Assembly: GCA_021731205.1 (NCBI GenBank)
Contig: JAKFXV010000155.1
Span: 1-8,455, forward strand
Direction of reading: 5' to 3'
Source of the DNA: Nocardioides sp.
GTDB taxonomy: Bacteria > Actinomycetota > Actinomycetes > Propionibacteriales > Nocardioidaceae
DNA length: 8,455 bases
The position numbers and the translations under genes were made by a program. Positions within the stretch are counted from its first letter, which is position 1, and each line of letters opens with the position of its first letter. The notes below the pieces were generated by a model, which had not been told where the DNA came from, searched no databases, and was given only the letters and a program-made list of their open reading frames with translations. Positions 6,180 through 8,455 of the stretch are shown here, piece by piece.

Positions 6180-6306
6180 CGCCGAGGCGTCACCAAATCC
6201 CATCGAGGCGTCAGTTAATCGCGCGCGAGGGGTCACAAACACCGTTCGAGGCGTCAGTTGCTTCGAGCAAACTGACGCGTCGACGCGTGTTTGTGACGCC
6301 TCGGCG
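6180..6306. repeat. Array of six ~21-bp-spaced motifs, four direct and two inverted
   Basis: A 10-bp motif, CGAGGCGTCA, occurs on the plus strand at 6183-6192, 6204-6213, 6226-6235 (CGAGGGGTCA) and 6247-6256, and on the minus strand at 6273-6282 (read as CGACGCGTCA) and 6294-6303. Start-to-start spacings are 21, 22 and 21 for the direct copies and 21 for the inverted pair, about two helical turns. The bases after each copy alternate: CCAAA, GTTAA, CAAAC, GTTGC, then on the minus strand CAAAC (outer) and GTTTG (inner). The outermost arms, 6180-6193 and 6293-6306, are perfect 14-bp inverted repeats. The array ends 6 nt from the crgA stop. It lies between convergent genes and is neither a CRISPR nor a known IS end that I recognise. 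A role as a bidirectional terminator, a protein-binding array or a mobile palindromic element is open. Confidence 0.8.
6226..6303. terminator. 78-nt imperfect hairpin between convergent rhomboid and crgA genes
   Basis: Within the motif array, 6226-6230 pairs with 6299-6303, then after one mismatch 6232-6242 pairs with 6287-6297 (11 bp). A 3x3 internal loop follows, then 6246-6249 with 6280-6283, one mismatch, and 6251-6259 with 6270-6278 (9 bp). The apex is 6260-6261 with 6267-6268 and a 5-nt loop, TTCGA. The position just downstream of crgA and between converging genes suggests a two-way transcription terminator. There is no T-tract on either side, so this is an inference from structure and place. 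Confidence 0.5.
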
Positions 6307-6312
6307 GGTTGG

Positions 6313-6780
6313 TTATTCCCAGCGGGTGGCGAAGGTGAAGCCGACGGCCATCAGGCCGACGCCGACGGCGAGGTTCCACTGGAGCAGGTCGTTCATCACC
6401 GGGATGCCGGACAGGTCATTGCTGAAGACGTAGTACGCGCAGATCCAGAGCAGTCCGAGCAGGAAGCACCCCAGCATGCCGACGACCACACCCCGGCCGC
6501 GGCCGAGCGGAGTGGCGGGATGGGCGGACAGGGTGAGTCCGACCAGCACCAGGCCGACCCCGATCGCGTAGTTCCACATGCCCAGGTCGGCGATGAAACC
6601 CGGGCCCCCAGGCTTCGGTGCCGGCACCTTGGTGGGGTCGACTCGAACCGCGACGTAGTAATAGGCGATCCAGGCGATCCCGAGTGCGATGAGCGTCAGC
6701 GCGACGATGAAGCGCGGACCGAACAGCGGGCCCCGCCGCGTCGGGTCGGCGAATGCCTGGCTGGCCTTGGGCTTGGACAC
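6313..6780 (-). CDS. crgA: Cell division protein CrgA, apparently with two tandem CrgA units
   Basis: CrgA is a small actinobacterial membrane protein of the divisome that affects FtsZ-ring formation and recruits septal peptidoglycan enzymes. Usual proteins are about 85-95 residues with two membrane helices; this one has 155 residues and four. Unit 1 has a helix at about 23-43 (FIVALTLIALGIAWIAYYYV) and MWNYAIGVGLVLVGLTLSAH at 68-87. Unit 2 has a helix at about 98-118 (VVVGMLGCFLLGLLWICAYY) and QWNLAVGVGLMAVGFTFATR at 134-153, ending RWE. The WN(Y/L)A(I/V)GVGL...VG motif, the CrgA C-terminal signature, is present twice, and the ending FATRW matches the usual CrgA terminus. The start is GTG (6780-6778), fixed by an AGGAG ribosome site 5 nt upstream (6790-6786). 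The neighbours DUF881 (divergent) and pknB agree with the standard locus. The crgA identity is confident; duplication is read from the sequence by eye. Confidence 0.88.
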   Translation of the reverse strand: MSKPKASQAFADPTRRGPLFGPRFIVALTLIALGIAWIAYYYVAVRVDPTKVPAPKPGGPGFIADLGMWNYAIGVGLVLVGLTLSAHPATPLGRGRGVVVGMLGCFLLGLLWICAYYVFSNDLSGIPVMNDLLQWNLAVGVGLMAVGFTFATRWE

Positions 6781-6805
6781 GAGATCTCCTGAATCGGCAC
6801 GGTTT

Positions 6806-6825
6806 GACTACGGACTAGCGTAGTC
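6806..6825. promoter_or_regulatory. 20-bp dyad with candidate -10 elements in the divergent crgA/DUF881 promoter gap
   Basis: GACTACGGACTAGCGTAGTC contains perfect 7-bp arms, 6806-6812 and 6819-6825, around a 6-bp spacer. It sits in the 48-bp gap between divergent starts. TAGCGT (6816-6821) fits the actinobacterial -10 pattern TANNNT and lies 7 nt before the DUF881 ATG at 6829, the spacing expected of a leaderless transcript; that gene also has no Shine-Dalgarno sequence. On the minus strand TACGCT (6822-6817) could serve crgA with a leader of roughly 30 nt that holds its AGGAG. Because both candidate -10 boxes lie in the dyad, a bound protein or competing polymerase could link the two genes. 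No clear -35 is seen. Confidence 0.45.
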
Positions 6826-6828
6826 GCC

Positions 6829-7581
6829 ATGACCGGGAGCCCGAGGATCGCAGCGCGCTGGCGCTGGGGCACCCCGCTGATCTGCGTGCTCTGCGGCGCA
6901 TTGTTTCCGATCAGCGCGGCGAACAGCGACGGCGACGATCTGCGCCCGGGGCGCTACACAGATCTGGCCTCGCTGGCCAGCGCGGAGAAGCGCTCGGTGG
7001 ACGAGCTGACCGCCCGCGCGGCGACGCTCAAGGAGGAGATCGACACCCTGACCGCCGGCCTCCAGGACGTCGGCGTACGACGGGCCCAGCGGCAGGTGGA
7101 CGAGTTGCTGGATCCGGCCGGGCTGACCCCACGCGACGGGCCGGGCATCAATGTGACCCTGTCGGACGCCCCCGAGGCGGTGCGTGCGGTTTCGACGCAG
7201 TCGGCCAACCTCTTGGTCGTCCACCAACAAGACATCCAGGCGGTCGTGAACGCGATGTGGAAGGGCGGAGCCAGTGCGATCACGATCGAGGGCCAGCGCA
7301 TCGTCAGCACCACCGGGATCCGGTGCGAGGGCAACGCCGTGCTGCTTCAGGGGGTGCCCTACTCGCAGCCCTACGACATCTCGGCCGTCGGAGATGCCGC
7401 AGGAATGATCGCCGCACTGGAGGCGGACCCCAACGTGTCGTTGTACCGCTTCCAGGCGGCCGACCCCGAGATCGCCGTCGGCTGGGAGCTCACCGTGCAG
7501 GAGCGCATCGTCGCTCCGGCGTACGACGGACTGATCGACCTGGACTACGCCGTACCGACCCGGGAGGGTGGCGCCGGCTGA
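6829..7581 (+). CDS. DUF881 family membrane-anchored protein
   Basis: A 250-residue protein related to the DUF881 protein encoded between crgA and pknB in mycobacteria (Rv0012). A basic N-terminus (RIAARWRW) leads into one hydrophobic helix at about 14-30, so the chain is probably anchored with its bulk outside the cytoplasm. Residues about 50-92 are charged and heptad-like, a probable coiled coil (SAEKRSVDELTARAATLKEE). The DUF881 core follows: GPGINVTLSDAP at 104-115, LLVVHQQDIQAVVNAMWKGG at 128-147 with ASAITIEGQR after it, and PYDISAVGD at 181-189. The family's biochemical function is unknown; location beside divisome genes suggests envelope or division work, which is inference. The ATG at 6829 has no Shine-Dalgarno sequence and may be leaderless. 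It converges with pknB across 31 bp. Confidence 0.88.
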   Translation: MTGSPRIAARWRWGTPLICVLCGALFPISAANSDGDDLRPGRYTDLASLASAEKRSVDELTARAATLKEEIDTLTAGLQDVGVRRAQRQVDELLDPAGLTPRDGPGINVTLSDAPEAVRAVSTQSANLLVVHQQDIQAVVNAMWKGGASAITIEGQRIVSTTGIRCEGNAVLLQGVPYSQPYDISAVGDAAGMIAALEADPNVSLYRFQAADPEIAVGWELTVQERIVAPAYDGLIDLDYAVPTREGGAG

Positions 7582-7612
7582 TCCGCATGCGCCCGACAGC
7601 CGCGAGGCTCAC

Positions 7613-8455
7613 TCAGGGTGAGATGGACGGGCTGGGCGTCGGGGTCGGTTCGGGCTCCGGCGGCGGCTCGTAGTTCGACACCACGATCGTGACGGTCGAG
7701 TTGAGTGGCGCCGGGTCATCGGCGGGTGGGGATTGGTCGATCACAGTCCCGGCCGGCTCGGTGGTGTCCGAGCTGGTGAACACCTTCACCTGGAAGCCGG
7801 CGTCCTCCAGGCGCCGGGTCGCCTCCTCCTCGGACAGGCCCACGACCGGCGGCACGATCTCCGGGCCGTCGGAGAAGTACGCCGTGACGGTCGCGCCCTC
7901 CTCGACGCTGACGCCGGGCCCCGGGTTGGTGTCGACGACGGTGCCGGCCGCCAGGTCGGATTCCTGCTCCTCGAACTTCACCTCGAGGTTTTCCGCCTCC
8001 AGGGTGGCGCGCGCCTCCTTGCGAGTCATCCCGATCAGGTAGGGGACAGGCACCTCCGGCCTCCCGAGCGAGATCACCAGATCGACCGCGGACCCCGGGT
8101 CGACGTAGAGGTCGCGGTCGGGGTTCTGGCTGATCACCTGGTCCACGGGTACGACGTCGTCGGCGCGCGTCTCGATGTCGCCGACAACGAGCTCGGCCTG
8201 GCCGATCGCGGCGCGGGCCTCGTCTTCGGTCAGGCCGACCAGCGACGGCACCTGCACCTGGTCGGGAGCCTGCTCCATCAACCGCGGCAGCATGATCGCG
8301 GCGGCAACGACCATCGCCACGATCAGCGCGCCGAGCGCCCACAGCCAGGCGGCACGTCTGCGGTCGCGCTCCGGGTCGGAGTAGTCCGCGCTCAGGGTGC
8401 CGGTCGTGGCCCCGCCGCCGCTGGTGCCATTGCCGTTCCCCACCGGGAACGGGAC
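7613..8455 (-). CDS. pknB: PknB-like serine/threonine kinase, C-terminal part with PASTA repeats (truncated by window edge)
   Basis: The frame is open to the right edge; 280 residues are visible and the kinase domain would lie beyond it. In visible numbering, residues 1-34 are a Gly/Ser-rich then charged juxtamembrane linker (DPERDRRR), 36-56 are a membrane helix (AWLWALGALIVAMVVAAAIM), and three PASTA repeats follow at about 67-131 (VPSLVGLTEDEA), 132-197 (VPYLIGMTRKEA) and 198-263 (VPPVVGLSEEEA). A Pro/Glu/Thr-rich tail ends the protein (PEPTPTPSPSISP). PASTA domains bind peptidoglycan fragments or lipid II and control kinase activity in cell wall growth and division. The GTG at 8443 is internal, not the real start. 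Three extracellular PASTA units is one fewer than in mycobacterial PknB. The kinase call rests on this architecture and the crgA-DUF881 context; a PASTA protein lacking a kinase domain cannot be excluded from the visible part alone. Confidence 0.85.
   Translation of the reverse strand, partial: VPFPVGNGNGTSGGGATTGTLSADYSDPERDRRRAAWLWALGALIVAMVVAAAIMLPRLMEQAPDQVQVPSLVGLTEDEARAAIGQAELVVGDIETRADDVVPVDQVISQNPDRDLYVDPGSAVDLVISLGRPEVPVPYLIGMTRKEARATLEAENLEVKFEEQESDLAAGTVVDTNPGPGVSVEEGATVTAYFSDGPEIVPPVVGLSEEEATRRLEDAGFQVKVFTSSDTTEPAGTVIDQSPPADDPAPLNSTVTIVVSNYEPPPEPEPTPTPSPSISP

Noticed and set aside
6180..6306. The motif array as a CRISPR
   Set aside because: The conserved part is only about 10 bp, copies occur in both orientations, spacers are about 11 bp and themselves similar, and no cas gene is present.
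6101..6312. The dyad-rich gap as oriC
   Set aside because: The DnaA-like boxes are few and all imperfect, there is no AT-rich unwinding stretch, and dnaA/dnaN do not flank it.
5770..6792. A 340-codon plus-strand frame running from within the rhomboid gene through the intergenic gap and opposite crgA
   Set aside because: It joins out-of-frame rhomboid sequence, repeat sequence and antisense crgA, with no recognisable domain or ribosome site; absence of stops reflects base composition.
7598..7609. AGCC-GCGA-GGCT as a terminator between DUF881 and pknB
   Set aside because: A 4-bp stem in high-GC DNA is expected by chance and no T-tract follows.

Overview
This window reads as chromosomal DNA of a high-GC actinobacterium, probably of the Propionibacteriales or a near relative. 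The basis is strong G/C third-position bias, GTG starts, and the gene set cyclophilin - rhomboid - CrgA - DUF881 - PASTA kinase. That set is the conserved block found close to oriC in many Actinomycetota (compare ppiA, crgA, Rv0012 and pknB in Mycobacterium). The order-level guess is an inference; the phylum-level one is well supported.

Layout, left to right. (1) Positions 2-712, plus strand: the 3' part of a SURF1-family cytochrome oxidase assembly gene, cut by the left edge. (2) Positions 743-4120, plus strand: a compact three-gene operon of a circularly permuted ATP-grasp enzyme, an alpha-E (DUF403) helical protein and a transglutaminase-like cysteine protein. This trio recurs across bacteria and has been proposed from comparative genomics to make or process a peptide or amide product, but its chemistry is not settled as far as I know. 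(3) Positions 4159-4491: a small DUF3817 membrane protein. (4) Positions 4603-5130: a cytosolic cyclophilin-type prolyl isomerase. (5) Positions 5168-6100: a rhomboid intramembrane protease with an N-terminal zinc-binding segment. (6) Positions 6101-6312: a 212-bp gap between convergent genes, rich in dyads. It holds two inverted repeats, three DnaA-box-like 9-mers, and six copies of a 10-bp motif spaced about 21 bp apart that fold into a 78-nt imperfect hairpin. (7) Positions 6313-6780, minus strand: crgA, here apparently carrying two tandem CrgA units. (8) Positions 6781-6828: a short divergent promoter gap with a 20-bp dyad. (9) Positions 6829-7581, plus strand: a DUF881 protein. (10) Positions 7613-8455, minus strand: the C-terminal part (membrane segment, three PASTA repeats, Pro-rich tail) of a PknB-like serine/threonine kinase, cut by the right edge.

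The right half concerns cell envelope growth and division: CrgA and PknB act at the divisome and in peptidoglycan sensing, and the DUF881 and rhomboid proteins are envelope proteins. The left half is a terminal-oxidase assembly factor followed by the ATP-grasp operon. The points most worth a second look are the doubled CrgA, the phased repeat array just downstream of it, and the ATP-grasp operon, whose first protein ends in a glutamine-rich tail and whose third gene encodes a transglutaminase-fold protein.
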